Source: Acanthornis magna (lineage: Eukaryota > Chordata > Aves > Passeriformes > Acanthizidae). From it: a stretch of 64,000 bases of DNA. Positions 21,029 through 34,055 of this stretch are shown in pieces. Within the stretch, counting starts at the first letter, position 1, and every line of letters starts with the position of its first letter. Under the pieces are notes generated by a model. That model did no database searches. It saw only the letters and a list, made by a program, of their open reading frames with translations, and was not told where the DNA came from. The stretch covers positions 1,674,001 to 1,738,000 of the forward strand of contig JAWUZG010000135.1 in NCBI GenBank assembly GCA_036785705.1. Direction: 5' to 3'. The position numbers and the translations under genes were made by a program.

Positions 21029-23350
21029 TTATAAATTATTTGGCTTGAGCAATAATTCTTGCTTTCTAATTTCCATTTCTCGCTGGTTCTTTTCACATAT
21101 TATTTTTGCTTCTTCAAAGGGGTCTTTTCTTCGTTTCTTTAACACCATTATCTTTTGTGCTGTTTCAGATGTGGCCCATTTTGAGTCCATAGGTATTATT
21201 ACTACTTGCATTCCTTGGACTACACTGGTGATTAGTCGAATAAAATAGGGAATTAAGCAAGAAAGAAATAACAAACCAGCTGTTGCACATAAAAGGAAGA
21301 AGCCCAGCTTTTTCCACCATTCTATTCCTAATACTTTATCCCACCAGTTAGCTTTTAGCATTGATTCCCATCTTTGGGTCGGTACATGGGCTATTTTTCT
21401 GTTATCTTTGGCTATATCTAAGACAGCATCCCCATTATCATCAATTTTCAAACAGTCCAATGTATTAAATTTTCCACAAACTCCCCCTTCTTCAGCTAAT
21501 AAATAGTCTAAAGCCAACCTATTTTGATACACTGCAGCTCTTGTTTGCCTTTGTTGACTTGATTTTAATTCCAGTGCCCGAGCAGTTTTGTTGGTTATGA
21601 TCTCTACAACAGCTTGAAGTCTTATAATTCGATTTAACATATAAATCGGGGTTCGATAACCCCAGCTCCCATCTTGTGCCCAGGTGACTGGCCCATATGT
21701 TTCCAGTATGCATTCAGCAGGCTAGCCCTCCTCTCCCCATTTTTGAAACCCCCCGATCAGTTCTCTTTTGTTCCTTTTTAGGTCCTCGTAAACTGGTACT
21801 CCTAATTGATCTCCATCTGGTCCTGGTAAAAGGAAAAATCCTGTCTGTATGATCCCCAGAGTGCAACTCCCTTTCCACCGGGGGGGTGAGTTTTGGGTAT
21901 GCTCTTTTTCCACATATCCAAAATAGACCATCTGGTGCCTTCCAGTAATCCTTAAGCCTGTTGATTTATATTGTCCCAGAATTTGGATATTTCTGGGATT
22001 CCAAAATAGGGATTTTTGCCTGTATCATTACATTGAAAAAGCTTGATTTCATTATTAAACTTGCAGGTTTTTTCTTTGGTTCCTTTCTGAGCCCAATACA
22101 GAGTTGGTTCTTCTGGGATCCACCCTATAGAACTTCCGTTACTAACTTTATATCTCTTACAGGGAGTATTTCCTACTTTGCTAAGGAAGTTTTCCCCAGT
22201 ATGCCAAAGGCACTCTTCTCCTATTACTATTGAACTTAAAATCCACCCTTCTGGCCGGTTTTCTCCTTTCATGTTTGTTCGGTTCCATTTAAGAAGTTCT
22301 ACAGGGCCTAGGCTAGTGCCCTTCCATGGCCATTCCTCTGTCATTAAAGCCCCACCACAGACTCAACAGTTGGTAATGTTTAGTTCCTTACTTATTCTTT
22401 CCCCCAGTTCTACAAACAGGTTTTTCCCTACTCCTGAGATTTCCATTTCTTTTTCCAATTGTTGTTTGAGTTTTGTATACAAATCCTGACGTGGGGTTGA
22501 TACAGGGTTGGATTGCTGGGTTGGTTTCACCTTTTTGTTTACTGTTTGTTCCTTTACCAAATCTTGGACTCGGTTACTAAGGGCAAAAGTGAAGCAAACC
22601 CATTTTTCCCCTTTTGGACATTTTTCTCCTAACCTACCACCACTTGTTCCTAAGTTTTCCGCAATCCAGTATCTTTTCCCATTTTTTGTGCAAGTAGCTA
22701 ATTTGGATGGATCATAGCATTGATTGCTAACATGAGTATGGGTAAAAAAAAGGAACCTCAGGTTCTTTCCCAGTAAAGTGTCCAGTAGCATTTGCAACAC
22801 GATTTTGCTTGTGTCCCATAAGGGAAAAGGCAAAGAATGAATGACACAAGGAGGAATAGTAGAGGTCCGGTATGGCTTATACCCCCACCTCCCATGCCTA
22901 TGGGGTTGCTGCCCATAGCAGGGCTATAGAATCTTCTCGGTGGCGAGTACAGTGGTCAATCCGGTCTTGCCCTCTATTTCCTTGTCACTTCCTCCTTATT
23001 AGTTTCCAAGCAAATCGCCTTCGACACTTTTTAACTGTGGTTTCCCATTGTTCCTCGGGTACTTCCCATTCAACAGGTACTCGAAATTCCCACCCACAGA
23101 GCAAAGTTATTATTTGAGTTAACCCTAGTTCTGTCTGGATAGGGAGTGAATTTCGCTCTCGACACTTCATGCAATGAGCTTGCCATTTTTGTGAATGACA
23201 ATACCAGTTTTTCCCACAATGTATGCAGTTACATTTAACCCAGCTAGCATGTCCGATGAACCAGACAAGGTATGTGGTATGGCATTGAAGAAGGTTGTAA
23301 TATCTCCTTGAGATTAGGATACAGTCTATTTTCTTCTTTATATAAATCAC
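21029..23350 (-). pseudogene. Retrovirus A env, fragmented
   Basis: Env-like pieces in several frames: 23350-22985 (Cys-rich leader side), 22833-22363, 22344-21952, 21931-21722 (surface subunit-like, with N-glycosylation sites), and 21640-21029 (transmembrane subunit with a Cys-x-x-x-x-x-x-Cys motif, a hydrophobic anchor near [20 protein letters not shown] and a cytoplasmic tail). Stops and frame changes separate them, so no envelope protein can be made. Confidence 0.7.
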
Positions 23351-23538
23351 AGGCTAAGGCTAAAACGTAAGGACCCTTTGTTCGAAATAGTCCTGATCCT
23401 CCAGTTTGGGGTGGAAGTATTCCTCCCCAAGGCGGGTATCAGAGGTTTCTCAAAACTTGTCCAGATGGTACTTGAAACCGCTGATATAAACTTGACCTTA
23501 TTTCCCAATTATTTGTGATTCTCGGTACCTCCCTTGGA

Positions 23539-23976
23539 TCATTTGGGTCTTCCCAGTTCATTACCACCAAGTCCTCTCTTAAGAGTCAACCTGGTATCGC
23601 CTGGCTTAGAGGTTAGAGTCCACTCCTTAGGTTCTTCCACAGGTCCTTTAATTCTGCTGGCATGGATCCATCCTCTTTCCCTGGTCCGGATCGCTGCCTC
23701 AGTTGTCAGTAGTACCTGAAAAGGACCTTCCCCCTGTGGGGTTAAAGATTGTTCTCTCCACGATTTCACTAATACCCATTCCCCTGGTTGGATATTATGA
23801 ATTTTAAATTCTAAGGGAGTGGTTTGAGGGATTATCCCTTTTAACCGCAAATTTTCAAGTGTTTTTGCAGTGGTGATGACACATTTTCTAACACTCATTT
23901 CCTCTTCTTCATAAGTAGCAGTTTCATGTTGTGTGGTTAAAAAAGGCAACCCAAACATCGTCTCATAATGTGACAC
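23539..23976 (-). pseudogene. Retrovirus A integrase C-terminal fragment
   Basis: Contains GEWVLVKSW, GPFQVLLTTEAAIRTRERGW and IHASRIK, the SH3-like DNA-binding C-terminal domain of gamma-retroviral integrase. Separated from the catalytic core frame by a break between 23976 and 24157. Confidence 0.8.
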
Positions 23977-24156
23977 TCCCGGGTCTGACCTGGGTTGTGT
24001 TCAGATTCTCAGTAGAGCCAATGGTAAACATTTTACCCAGGACATCTGTGTTTCAATCATCAGTTTTGTTAGAGCTCTTTTTAAAGTCTGGTTCATTCTT
24101 TCTACCCGGCCCGAACTCTGTGGTTGCCATGGGGTATGTGATTCCCATTTTATTCC

Positions 24157-25842
24157 CTACTGTACTACTATTTGTTGTAGTACATTTGAAGTAAAATGTG
24201 TTCCTCTATCTGAGTCTATTCTATTAACCATTCCGTATCTGGGAATAATTTGTTCTAAAAGGGTTTTACATACTACATTAGCTGTAGCTCTGACAGTGGG
24301 GACAGCTTCCACCCAATGAGTTAAATGATCTATTATTACTAATAAAAATTTCCACTTCTGTACTTGAGGGAGTTCAGTAAAATCTACTTGGATACTTTGA
24401 AATGGTTGCAGAGCTAACTCGTGACCTCCTGGGGTTGTTTTTCTCATTACTTTTTTATTTACTTTTTGACAAGTTATGCATTTCTCAGTTACTTGCTTTG
24501 CTAATCCAAAGACCCCAATGCACCCATAATTCCTTAAAAAGTGATCACACAAAGCCTGAGTACCCCAATGAGTCTTTTGATGCAAGCCTTCTAATACTTT
24601 TCTAGTAAGCGGTTTATTAAGTAACTGCCTTCCATCAGGGAGTTTCCATTTGCCAGATGGATCTTGCTTTCCCCCAATCTTACTTAATTCCTTTTCTTCT
24701 TCTTCACTAAATTTTGGAATTTCCGGTTCTTCCTTATCTGGAGTCAAAATTAACAAGATTTTTTCGGTCCCATTCTCTGCTGCATCTTTAGCTTCTTGGT
24801 CTGCCGGATTATTCCCTCTTATTTCTGGGGTCATTCCCTTTTGGTGTCCCTTAACATGTACTACTGCTATTTCTTCTGGCAACTTTAGTGCTTCTAAAAC
24901 CTCTAAAATCAGTCCTTCATGTATTAATCCTTTTCCCTTAGAATTTAGTAATCCTCTTTCTTCCCAAATTTTCCCAAAAGTATGTACTACTCCAAAGGCA
25001 TATTTTGAATCAGTATATATGGTTCCTTTTTCTTTTGCTAGATATTCCAATGCTCTCTTTAGAGCATATAATTCACTAGATTGAGCTGACCAATGTGAAG
25101 GCAATTTCCCTTTTTCAATAGTCTGCATATTTTCTCCATCTACTAAAGTATATCCTGACATTCTTTTTCCTTGTAGGCATCTAGATGAACCATCAACATA
25201 TATTTTTCTCCCTTCTGGGAGGGCCTGTTCTGCTAGATCTTCCCAAACCTTAGTTTGATATTGTATAATTTCTAAACAGTTATGTATTAAATCACTTTCT
25301 GGTTCTCCATATAAAAATTGAGCTGGGTTTAAACTTTTGTCTACTTCTAATGTCAAGTCATCACTGTCTATTAGAATTGCTTCATATTTTAACATTCTGC
25401 AATCGGTTAACCATTTTTCAGCTTTCTGATTTAACACGCTCCTGACTGCATGAGGACTATGCACAATTAACTTGCTTCCAAAAGTAAGTTTACGACTCTC
25501 TTCTACTCGAATGGCAGTAGCTGCTATAGCTTGTACACGCACTGGCCAGCCATGGCTTACTGGATCTAGCATTTTAGATAAATAAGCTGTTGGCCTTTTC
25601 ACTCCTCCCCATTCCTGAACTAAGACTCCATGGGCTACTCCACTTTCTGCATTCACATACAGATGAAAAGGTTTTTCTAATGAGGGTAAACCCAAAGCAG
25701 GTACTGAGGCTAGCTTAATCTTTAGTTCTTCTAATTTAATATCATCTTTAGTCCATTTTATATTGTTCCCCTCTGTCAATTTTTCGTACAAGAATTTTAC
25801 TGCCTGTGTATACCCTTCAATCCACAGTCTACAATATCCCAA
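24157..25842 (-). pseudogene. Retrovirus A pol: RT end, RNase H and integrase core
   Basis: A 561-codon open stretch. Residues about 1-150: connection region after the RT fingers/palm (GYCRLWIEGYTQAVKFLYE, SVPALGLPSLEKPFHLYVN). RNase H at about 205-345 with YVDGSS, SSELYALKRAL, YTDSKYAFG and NPADQEAKD. Integrase zinc-binding His-His-Cys-Cys at about 425-465 and core with two acidic residues (QVDFTELP, DSDRGTHFTSN). The frame ends before the third catalytic Glu. Upstream RT sequence at 25843-26110 is broken around its catalytic motif. Length of open frame suggests a fairly young insertion. Confidence 0.85.
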
Positions 25843-28114
25843 TAATCCAAGCAGCCTTCTAACTTCCTTCTTTGAAGAAGGAGGGGGGAGAGATAAAATC
25901 CCCGCAATCCACTCAGGATTTAGTTTTTAGCTTCCTTTACTTATTAAATGACTGAGATACTTTACTTCTGATTCCACAAATTGTAATTTTCCTTTTGATA
26001 CTCTTAATCCTTTTTCCCCAAGAAAGTTTAAAAGTTTGATAGTAGTCTCTCTAACTTCTGTTTCAACTTCCCCTGATAAGAAAAGATCATCAATTTAGGT
26101 TTCTCAGCTGAAGGATATTGCAGGTGAAACTTGCTTCGAGAGAAAATCCCAATAGGTGTATTTTGTTTTAAACTAATTATTTTTACCTGGAGTCTGAACA
26201 CATGAGCAAAATGCACCTCTCCACCTAATAATCAATTCTGACACCAAGCCATCCTGAGCACTAGATGAATCACTAGGTGAAGGGAAAAGAAGCATTTGGC
26301 CCTCTTCCAACAGCATTTCATGGTGCCTAGATATGAAAGTCTTTGACAAAACAGTGCTTTTCCTGTATTTGAAATTGCAGCACATATTCATAATCTCCCA
26401 AGACAATAACCAGGAGTCTGCAAGTGTGATGCAAAGAGAAGTAGTAGAAATCAGAGGATCCTTTAGTTTTTGGTTTACTAATTTAGCCTGGGACTGGAAA
26501 GAACTCCAGAGCAAGGATTATAGAGTAGTTATTTCCTGTGTTTGTGAAGATATGCATTTTCTTTCTTACTTTCTCCTCCCCCCCACCCCCACGCCCCATG
26601 TGGCATGGATCCTTTAAGTTTTAAGAGATTTTTTTCTTTGGGTCCTTCTTTAATATTAGTAAGCAGCAATTGATTACTTACCCAAGTGTGCAGTAACTGA
26701 ACAAACCCGAACAAGTACATTGCCATATAATGAAGCGATCTTAAATAAGGACATTAAATTCTGAGCAGTCATTCTGTAGGAAAAGATAGATGGAGATTAA
26801 GAATGTAGTAGGAAAAAGAAAATGATGACATGACTGTAGGAAGTGTTTTTCATGTATATTGGTATAGCAATTAGTGACTTGCTCATGCAGCCTTTCAGAA
26901 AGGGTGGCCTAAGTGAGACTTGTAGTTCCTTCTTAGACTCCTTGATGCTTCAATCCTGTAGTTAAAATTTGGCACATTGCTATTTAATGGTATAGCAAGG
27001 TGCTGCAGACTCATCTCCAAATTAGTTAAAAGAAATGGAGTTCATTTTCATTCCTGCTGTTTCTCTCTCTGTGTGCTAAGGATTGTTGCATTTAAGTGTT
27101 GGAAACCTACTTTGAATAGGAGAGGGAATTTAGTTCAGGGATGAACCCGTTCATCCATTTGGGGAAAATTTTCCTGCAAGGTAAAAGATTTCAAAATTAC
27201 GTGCTGGAGACTCTAGTTTAAAATTAATGTTTCTGGAGTATTATAGTTGAAAATGTGCAATTATTCATGATAGAATTGGAAGTATTAGTACACTGTTTTC
27301 ATCTGTATCTTAAAAAGCCATGCTTAATTAATCTTGTGCTTTCCTGTACAAAATGTGGTCTCCCAAGCTTTCAGTCGTTTTTACATTATGGTTGTACATT
27401 CAGAAAAATTACTCTTTCACATTAGTCAGTTGGTGTCACCTTTCTCCAAGCCATTCTGGTCCATTCTGCGTGCTTCCTCATTCCACTGCCTTTTCTCTCA
27501 TGTCTCCTCTTCTTCTCATCTTATTTCTTTTCATATTGATTTTTTCCCTCATGCTCTTATTTTGTGTGCATTTCTTCTCTGGTTGTCACTTTACAATCAG
27601 CTGCAAATGGTGTCTTATTTGCTTCTGTGTCTTCTGTTATGACAATATGCTGAAGAGTTGTGTTAAGGTGCAGGATATTTTGTAAGATTTGTTCAGGGCA
27701 GGTGCAAGGGATGTGGTAACTGACCTGATTTTCCATGGATTGGTCTATGGAAAGGAAAAGGTGAGGAATGTCCTGACAGTGGATGTGAAAAATGGAAGTT
27801 TAGAAAAAGCAGGTAGAAAAAAAAAAAATCAAGGAAGTGAGTTATAGGGATCAGCACAAGAGGAAATACTTGATCATTTGAAATGGAATGAGAAAGTGGG
27901 GACAAGGGATTTTGATGTTGCTGATGGAAGCTGCTGTTTCTGCTGAATCAAGCTTCTGAGGGGTCCCTTGTCTTTTACACAGGTTGTCTGAACTAACCTT
28001 TGTTGTTTTCAGATTATCCAACAGCTGTTGGAAAACTTAGAAAAAATGATTCATAAGCTTGGCCCTAAGTGATTGTATTTTTTCATGAGGTGCTATTTTT
28101 TTTCATTTTGACAG

Positions 28115-28260
28115 AGATCCAGCTAATACATTTTAAGGAATCAAAAGTGTCAAACTATTCAGTCTTGCTGTTAAGTGAAGACAAAAATGTTCTATTTGTA
28201 GGGGCCAGGGAAGTGATCTTTGCCTTAAATGCAGTGAATATTGCTGAGAAGCAGCACGAG
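28115..28260 (+). CDS. SEMA4D: SEMA4D-like exon, first sema-domain strand
   Basis: Acceptor TTTTGACAG precedes 28115; with the G from the previous exon it gives EIQLIHFKESKVSNYSVLLL and then SEDKNVLFVGAREVIFALNA up to EKQHE. Donor GTATGC at 28261. Open, phase-consistent, strongly similar to the start of the sema propeller. Confidence 0.9.
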
Positions 28261-28993
28261 GTATGCCTTTTAATACATTATCCTCCATGTAAAAATCATA
28301 CTCCAAATTTGACTTAATTTCCTGATATCAGTAGCATTGCATTTTAGGCAAATAGGTATCTGAAAGAGAAATTACTCTGTATGGGCTACTCCAATACTAT
28401 TTCTGGAAGGTTTTACAGAGTAAAAGAGAGGAAGAAGGGAGAGCTTAGATATAAACAAGTCATTAGAGGTCTCCTTGGGTGTTTTCTTACTGTCAGGAGT
28501 GGGCTGTCTTCTGTTAATCTGAATTTTCATGGGTGGTGGTGGGCACTTTCACCAGCATATAAAACGTAGCTGTGAAGTTGTACTCAGTATAATGAAAATT
28601 GGTCCAGTAAGTTTTCTTGGATTCCTCTCCCCCAAGTGTTTTTTATTCAAGTCTTAGGAAGTACTTCAAATTGCAAAAATACTTAAACCAATTGCAGTTT
28701 CATTTCCCTAAGGCATATGGTAATGAAAAGTTGGTTAGCAATTTGTGGGGAATTGTCATTATGAACCCAAAAGACGGTAGTTCAGTTCTGCTTAAGGCAC
28801 ATGGATTTCAAAATGTCACCTCCTTGGGAAAAAATGGCTTTGGACCTTGAAATGCTGCCTGCAAAATGTCTTGCATTTGCTCTAGATAGTATTAGGATTG
28901 CCTTTTCTTATGTGGGTCACTGCAAGATTTTCAGACCTTGCATTGAATTCAAGTACTTTCAATGTGCTTTTTGTTGCATGTTTTTTCACTTAG

Positions 28994-29056
28994 TTACACT
29001 GGAAGGTCACAGAAGATAAAAGGACTCAATGTGTACTCAAGGGCAAATCAGAACAG
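28994..29056 (+). CDS. SEMA4D: SEMA4D-like short exon
   Basis: A 63 bp in-phase exon (21 codons) reading LHWKVTEDKRTQCVLKGKSE plus Q, with acceptor TTTTTTCACTTAG and donor GTATGT. Matches the SEMA4D segment with one conserved Cys. Confidence 0.85.
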
Positions 29057-31400
29057 GTATGTACTTTTATTGAAAGTTGAGAAAGATCTTGCACATTTTA
29101 CTTCAAGAGGAGTGACGTTAAAAGAAGAAATTGTCCAACTGTTTGAAATTAAAATGTCAAGATAATCACTTAAATTTTTTTTATTAACTTGAGCGTTAGA
29201 AACAATGCTTAGTCTTTTTTTAAAAATTCTTAGTTCTTAATTTTTTGTTGTTGAATATTATTTGAATGTTCGAAAACATGAACACACCATGATGTGTGCT
29301 TAACGTTCATGGTTTTCCATTAAGACAATAAAAGATACAGCTTTCACTGAAGTAATTGATAGCAGCTGTTGTGTTTTGTTACTGCAATAATTCCGTCAAT
29401 GCATTTGATTTAACGGAATGAATGATTAATTTGAAATGCTTTGCTTTAGAGCATAGGGGCTTTTTATTAGGCCAGTGTATTTTTTCACTAAGTGTAGATC
29501 CGTGTGTTGTGTTGCTTGGCGGGTGTGACTCAGAGAGCAGCCAGACCTGCTAGCTCGGCAGGGTCCCGTGGTGTTTGTGGGAACCACTGACTCCGCATGA
29601 CTGCCAGGAGCTGGCCTGCTCCTTTTGCCTCTCTGTGGAGATGATTTACTCGAGCTAGTTGTATGTGGATGTACCTTTCTGTTTTGTAATACTACTTCAT
29701 TTAGTATATTTGTGCAATACCATTCATGCAGTAAAGCAGGGATTTGCTGGGCAAGACTGATGGTCAGGCCTTTAGCACAGGTTTGAAAGTAGAAGTCTGC
29801 AAGTGCTATGAATACAAAAAGCAGACCTACTCTGCACTTGAGGGATGTGATGCTCGAACTTGCAGCTTCTTTGGTTCACACTGTTAAAAAACCCCAAATG
29901 CTGCATGCAGGCCTGATAGTTACCCTGCATTCGTATGCTTCATCAGGGTGGAAGTGGCTCTCTCCCTCTGACTAGTGACTTCTTTTCCTTGACTGAGCAC
30001 TGGTGACCATCTAGACATTATTGGTACATGAGGTGTGGCAGACATTTAAGGTCTGTTTCCTCCTTGTCTATCTCTTCAGGATGGGATCAGAGAATATTAT
30101 TTTTGTTTTCCAGTTCAGTTGGGGTTGCTACTAGTAATACTCACATACAGCTGTGATGAATATGAGATACGATTTTCTCTTCTATGTATGTGCATATGTT
30201 TAGCAGACTGTCTGTGAATCTCCACAAGTTCTCTCAGAAATTATTGGGGTATACTGCAGACCCCATTAATACATCTATTGACAGAGCTCTGAATTAATTT
30301 TCTTTTATTTTTTCCTGCTCCCAGTTTAGCAACTGACACTTACTGCCAGCCATGCTTTTTCCTCACTGTACTTCTGACCTTCTAGGAGTCAAGTTTATGT
30401 TGTAGCCATGATGTTTTGCACAGCGCAATAGTTTCAAAAGAGTCAAGGTATTAAGCCACTACTCCTATTTCTTACACTTCTCACTTACAGTTCTCTCCCC
30501 CACCCATCAGCACTGTGCTGTATAATGCCAGCAGAAAGCATTCATGAAGCTGTTCAAGGGCCTGGTCTGGCAGAAAACTGATTTTACTCTCTTCCCCCCC
30601 TGCAGTTTTCTCCCATACAGTCACAGAAATACCTAGTTTGTCTCATGAGAAGGAACAGTAAGGCCAGAGCTTAAACTTGCTTAAGAAGTCCGTGGAACAA
30701 CAGTTCAGTGTTGGGATCTGGCAGTGTACCAGCAAGAATTAAGGGCTGTTGTTGATTCTGGGTTTTTTCACTCTTTTTAAGTGGGTGTTTGGAGTTGTTT
30801 GACTTCATAATTATTCTGAATTTTTATTGTATCCTTTATTAAGGGTTTTGCTCAAACTCCTTGTTCTATTTTAGAGCAAAAGATATTAAGGAGCTTCCTT
30901 GGATGATATCAAGGACTGGGAAAAAAGAAAAAAGGATGGCTATAAGTGACAAAGCTTTGTAGCTAATTTAAGGGTATCAGAGGTTTTGCACTTAGGAAAC
31001 AACCTTGGCTGTCACTGTTTCATCGAGGTGTACAAGGGCTGACAAAGTCCAAAAGTCCCTTCACATTTAGCTCGTTGTTCCCATGGATTGGATGTGTGTT
31101 TGGAGCTTGTCCTTCCATCAAACAGGGGATGGACCCTGCTGAGCATGGTACCCTGCTAGGGTAATGTGGCAGCTGCCCACTCCTGGCCGGAGGAAACAGC
31201 TGCTGCAGGATTGATTAGAGTTCCTGGAGACTGTGGGGAGATGGTGTCCCAACGTCACGTGTGTGTCACGCGGGCTCGCCGCTGTGATGTGGCACAAGTC
31301 GTGGCGATGGACGAGCTGGCAGCACATTGTTTGTTTATGTTGGAATGTGGAGACTGTGGTTTGTCAGAGCTAGTCCTTTCCTCATCCTCTGTTGTTGTTC

Positions 31401-31680
31401 TGATTTTCTGATATTCGTGGAGGTTCGCGGAAGCTCGCAGGGAAGTCAGGCAGGCAGCACACAAGATGGCGAAAAGAGAAACTTTATTTACAAGAACTTC
31501 TTTATATATCCATTAATAGTCTAATAATTATTGGCCAATAGTTTTTCCACCCCCTATAATGATTGGTTACAATGCTGAAGTGTCCAGTACCAAAACAATG
31601 AGATTAGAAAGCACAAGAATGCAAGTTATCTCTATTCTCCATGAGAAAGAAGAGAAAGATTTTAAAACAGTGCAACTACA
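31401..31680 (-). mobile_element. Solo LTR, family X, copy 1
   Basis: A 280 bp sequence with TG at the left edge and CA at the right (minus strand TGTAGTTGCACTG to TATCAGAAAATCA). Minus-strand TATATAA near 31500 and AATAAA near 31483 fit an LTR promoter and polyadenylation site. A second copy lies at 37976-38255. Target-site duplications are not clear. Its right edge is eleven bases from a SEMA4D exon. Confidence 0.75.
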
Positions 31681-31691
31681 CTCTGTTACAG

Positions 31692-31790
31692 ACGGAGTGT
31701 CGTAATTACGTGCATGTCTTGCAACAGCTGAATGATACTTTTCTCTACGTGTGTGGAACTAACGCATTTCGGCCAAGGTGTGATTACCTG
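31692..31790 (+). CDS. SEMA4D: SEMA4D-like exon directly behind an LTR
   Basis: A 99 bp in-phase exon of 33 codons, TECRNYVHVLQQL through LYVCGTNAFRPRCDYL, with donor GTAAGA. Two conserved Cys are kept. The acceptor TCTGTTACAG is only eleven bases long before the upstream LTR (31401-31680) begins, so its polypyrimidine tract and branch point have been replaced by LTR sequence. Confidence 0.9.
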
Positions 31791-32912
31791 GTAAGAAATG
31801 TACCTATGTTTTGACCCAGCAGCAGCTGCAACTTCAAAGCAGCTCAGGTAAACAGAGTTAGTCTCCATTACCAAAACTCTTCACTGCTGGTTGTAAGATT
31901 AGGAGCATTTATTGCACTGTCCCACCATAATGGTGGAGTATGGAAATAAGCTGCACTGCTCCTTTTTCAGACCACTCAATGAATGATTGATTCATCTTGT
32001 CTAACTGCAGATTTACTTTCTTTTAGCTTTTATAATTCTTTGTGTTTTGTGTGTTAGCATGAAACCAGTTACTAAACCTGAAATGACATTGTTTGCAACT
32101 TCCACCCATAACCAAATCTCCCTGAAATTTCTCAGTTTCCTGTCTCTGCTTGTTACTGCTCCTGGCTGTGCCAAAGATTTGTAGTGTTGAATCCTTCAAA
32201 ATGAAGTCTTGGCCCAAAATTAAAACTTTTTTCTCACTGCTGACTCTTGTATCATTTTCCTTACTGCAGCTCTCAGCAATTTGAAAACTGAGAAATCTTG
32301 TAATTCTTTGTGCCTTTAGCTTCCAGTGTCTTCATTACACAGTAAAACTGATTACTTCCCCAGCACTGTGGCTACAGTTCAGCTTGCTGATCCTCATTCT
32401 CTTGATTTCTGAGGGATTTATGAAGTAGCAGCCAAAGTACTCTGTTGCTTTTTAAAGCCTAGTTGGATTACGCCTATCTCACAAATTTAACATCATCTCA
32501 AAAATTGCTAAATCCACCTCAGAAAGCCTTCTTAATTTCTAAGACTCTCCATTTTTTTTTCAGACTAATTCAATAATTACCAGTTGTTTCTACGTATCAG
32601 TTAACTTCTCTGCCTTTTCTGCTGTCTGGCTTTTTTGAATGCTCTTTCTTGAGGTCTGTCTGGATTTAACTTTTCATCTTTTGCTCTTTTCTCCTTCCAC
32701 CCTCACAAATTATAGGATCACATTTCTTCTATGTGGGAGAAAATAAGATTTTCTGAAAGCACATATGTCTTTCATAATTTGACACAAAATGCCTTTGATG
32801 CTGGAAGTTGATGATATAGCTCATTATTTAGTGTTTAGTGTTCAGTTAACTTTGCACAAGTTGAGTTGCTGAAAGAAAAAAGTGCTAATAGCTGTATTGT
32901 GGTTTTCAACAG

Positions 32913-33006
32913 AATTTAATTTCATTTGGACTTGGAGGTAAAAATGAAGATGGTAGGGGCAGATGTCCATTTGATCCTGCTCACAGCTACACATCTGTTA
33001 TGGTTG
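32913..33006 (+). CDS. SEMA4D: SEMA4D-like exon
   Basis: A 94 bp exon, NLISFGLGGKNEDGRGRCPF followed by DPAHSYTSVMV, the conserved semaphorin Cys-Pro-Phe-Asp-Pro segment. Acceptor TTTTCAACAG and donor GTAAGT; ends in phase 1. Confidence 0.9.
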
Positions 33007-33941
33007 GTAAGTTCAGACTTTGCATTCCTTTTTATGTTTTGAAAATGTTTTATCTTTTCCACTGTCACCATCCAGTCTGTCATTATCAAAATGGCAGCTT
33101 GCATCTGTATTTTTTGTCTTTATTTTAAAGTATAGACATTAAAATACTTACATAGTCAACCTTAGCATCTTTCTTAAAAGGAGAACTTCAAACTCTAGGT
33201 TGTTTTGGAAGCAACTTCTAAAATACTAATTTTCAAACTGTATTTCCTGGTGTTAAAGATATTTAATTCAGAGAGTCTAAATGTGCTTAGAGTGCCCTTG
33301 TAGTATCAATTACTGTGATTTCAGTAAATATAACAAGTAGTATTGTTATCTGTCCTGAAGGCATGCGACAGAATGGGGAAGCGAGGTATTTATTGCATGT
33401 GTACTTACTGCATGGAAACTCGCCGCTGAATCTTGATTGGGGAAGGCAGAATTTGTGGCTTTACCTGAGTGTCTCACGGTCATAAGAGAGAAGCTCAACT
33501 TAGCATGAAATGGGAAATAAGAAAAAGAAACAAACATGCTCCCTGCATTGTGCCTAAATTTGTACAAGTCAAGTTTGAATAATGGTGGCATAGAAAGAGA
33601 GGAAAATAATTACAGACTTCTGATGCATTTAAGTAAATCTGCATGTGTTTACATAAATGGTAGGTTTTCATGTTAAGTGTTAAAGTCCCACAAAAACAAC
33701 GTTGACTTTTGTCAGTTCTAGTGTTAGAGCAATAATAATAATAAACCCAAGTGTGGAAGTGTTAGGCTTGAGAGTGATCGGCAGAAATATAAACATAAAA
33801 GACATGTCTAGGGCAATTCAGAGGGAATCCATGTTTATTTTTTCTTGTGGGAAGTTTAAACATACATAGACTCACCAAATATTTATGTACCCTTTTTGGT
33901 ATCTAGTCCATAAGTTCAATTCTTTTGGTTTTGTGTTGAAG

Positions 33942-34055
33942 ATGAGGAGCTTTATTCTGGGACTTCTAACAATTTGTTGGGAAGTGAACCTATTATTTCA
34001 CAGCACTCTCGTCGAAGCTCTCTGAGAACAGAGTATCCAATACCTTGGCTTAATG
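33942..34055 (+). CDS. SEMA4D: SEMA4D-like exon
   Basis: A 114 bp exon reading DEELYSGTSNNLLGSEPIIS then QHSRRSSLRTEYPIPWLN. Acceptor GTGTTGAAG (weak pyrimidine content close to the AG) and donor GTAAGT. The pattern LYSGTxxxFLGSEPxIxR is conserved in class 4 semaphorins. Confidence 0.9.

Larger units (their letters stand above)
20378..26110 (-). mobile_element. Endogenous retrovirus A, 5'-truncated, in SEMA4D intron
   Basis: A minus-strand retrovirus remnant. From its 5' side: end of reverse transcriptase (about 26110-25850), RNase H and integrase (25842-24157), integrase C-terminus (23976-23539), env pieces (about 23350-21029), polypurine tract near 21011-21025 and a 3' LTR (20378-21010). 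No gag, protease or 5' LTR is seen. The pol and env arrangement is gamma-retrovirus-like (class I). Several stops and frame changes break it. It lies about 200 bp behind the first SEMA4D coding exon, antisense to the gene. Confidence 0.85.
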
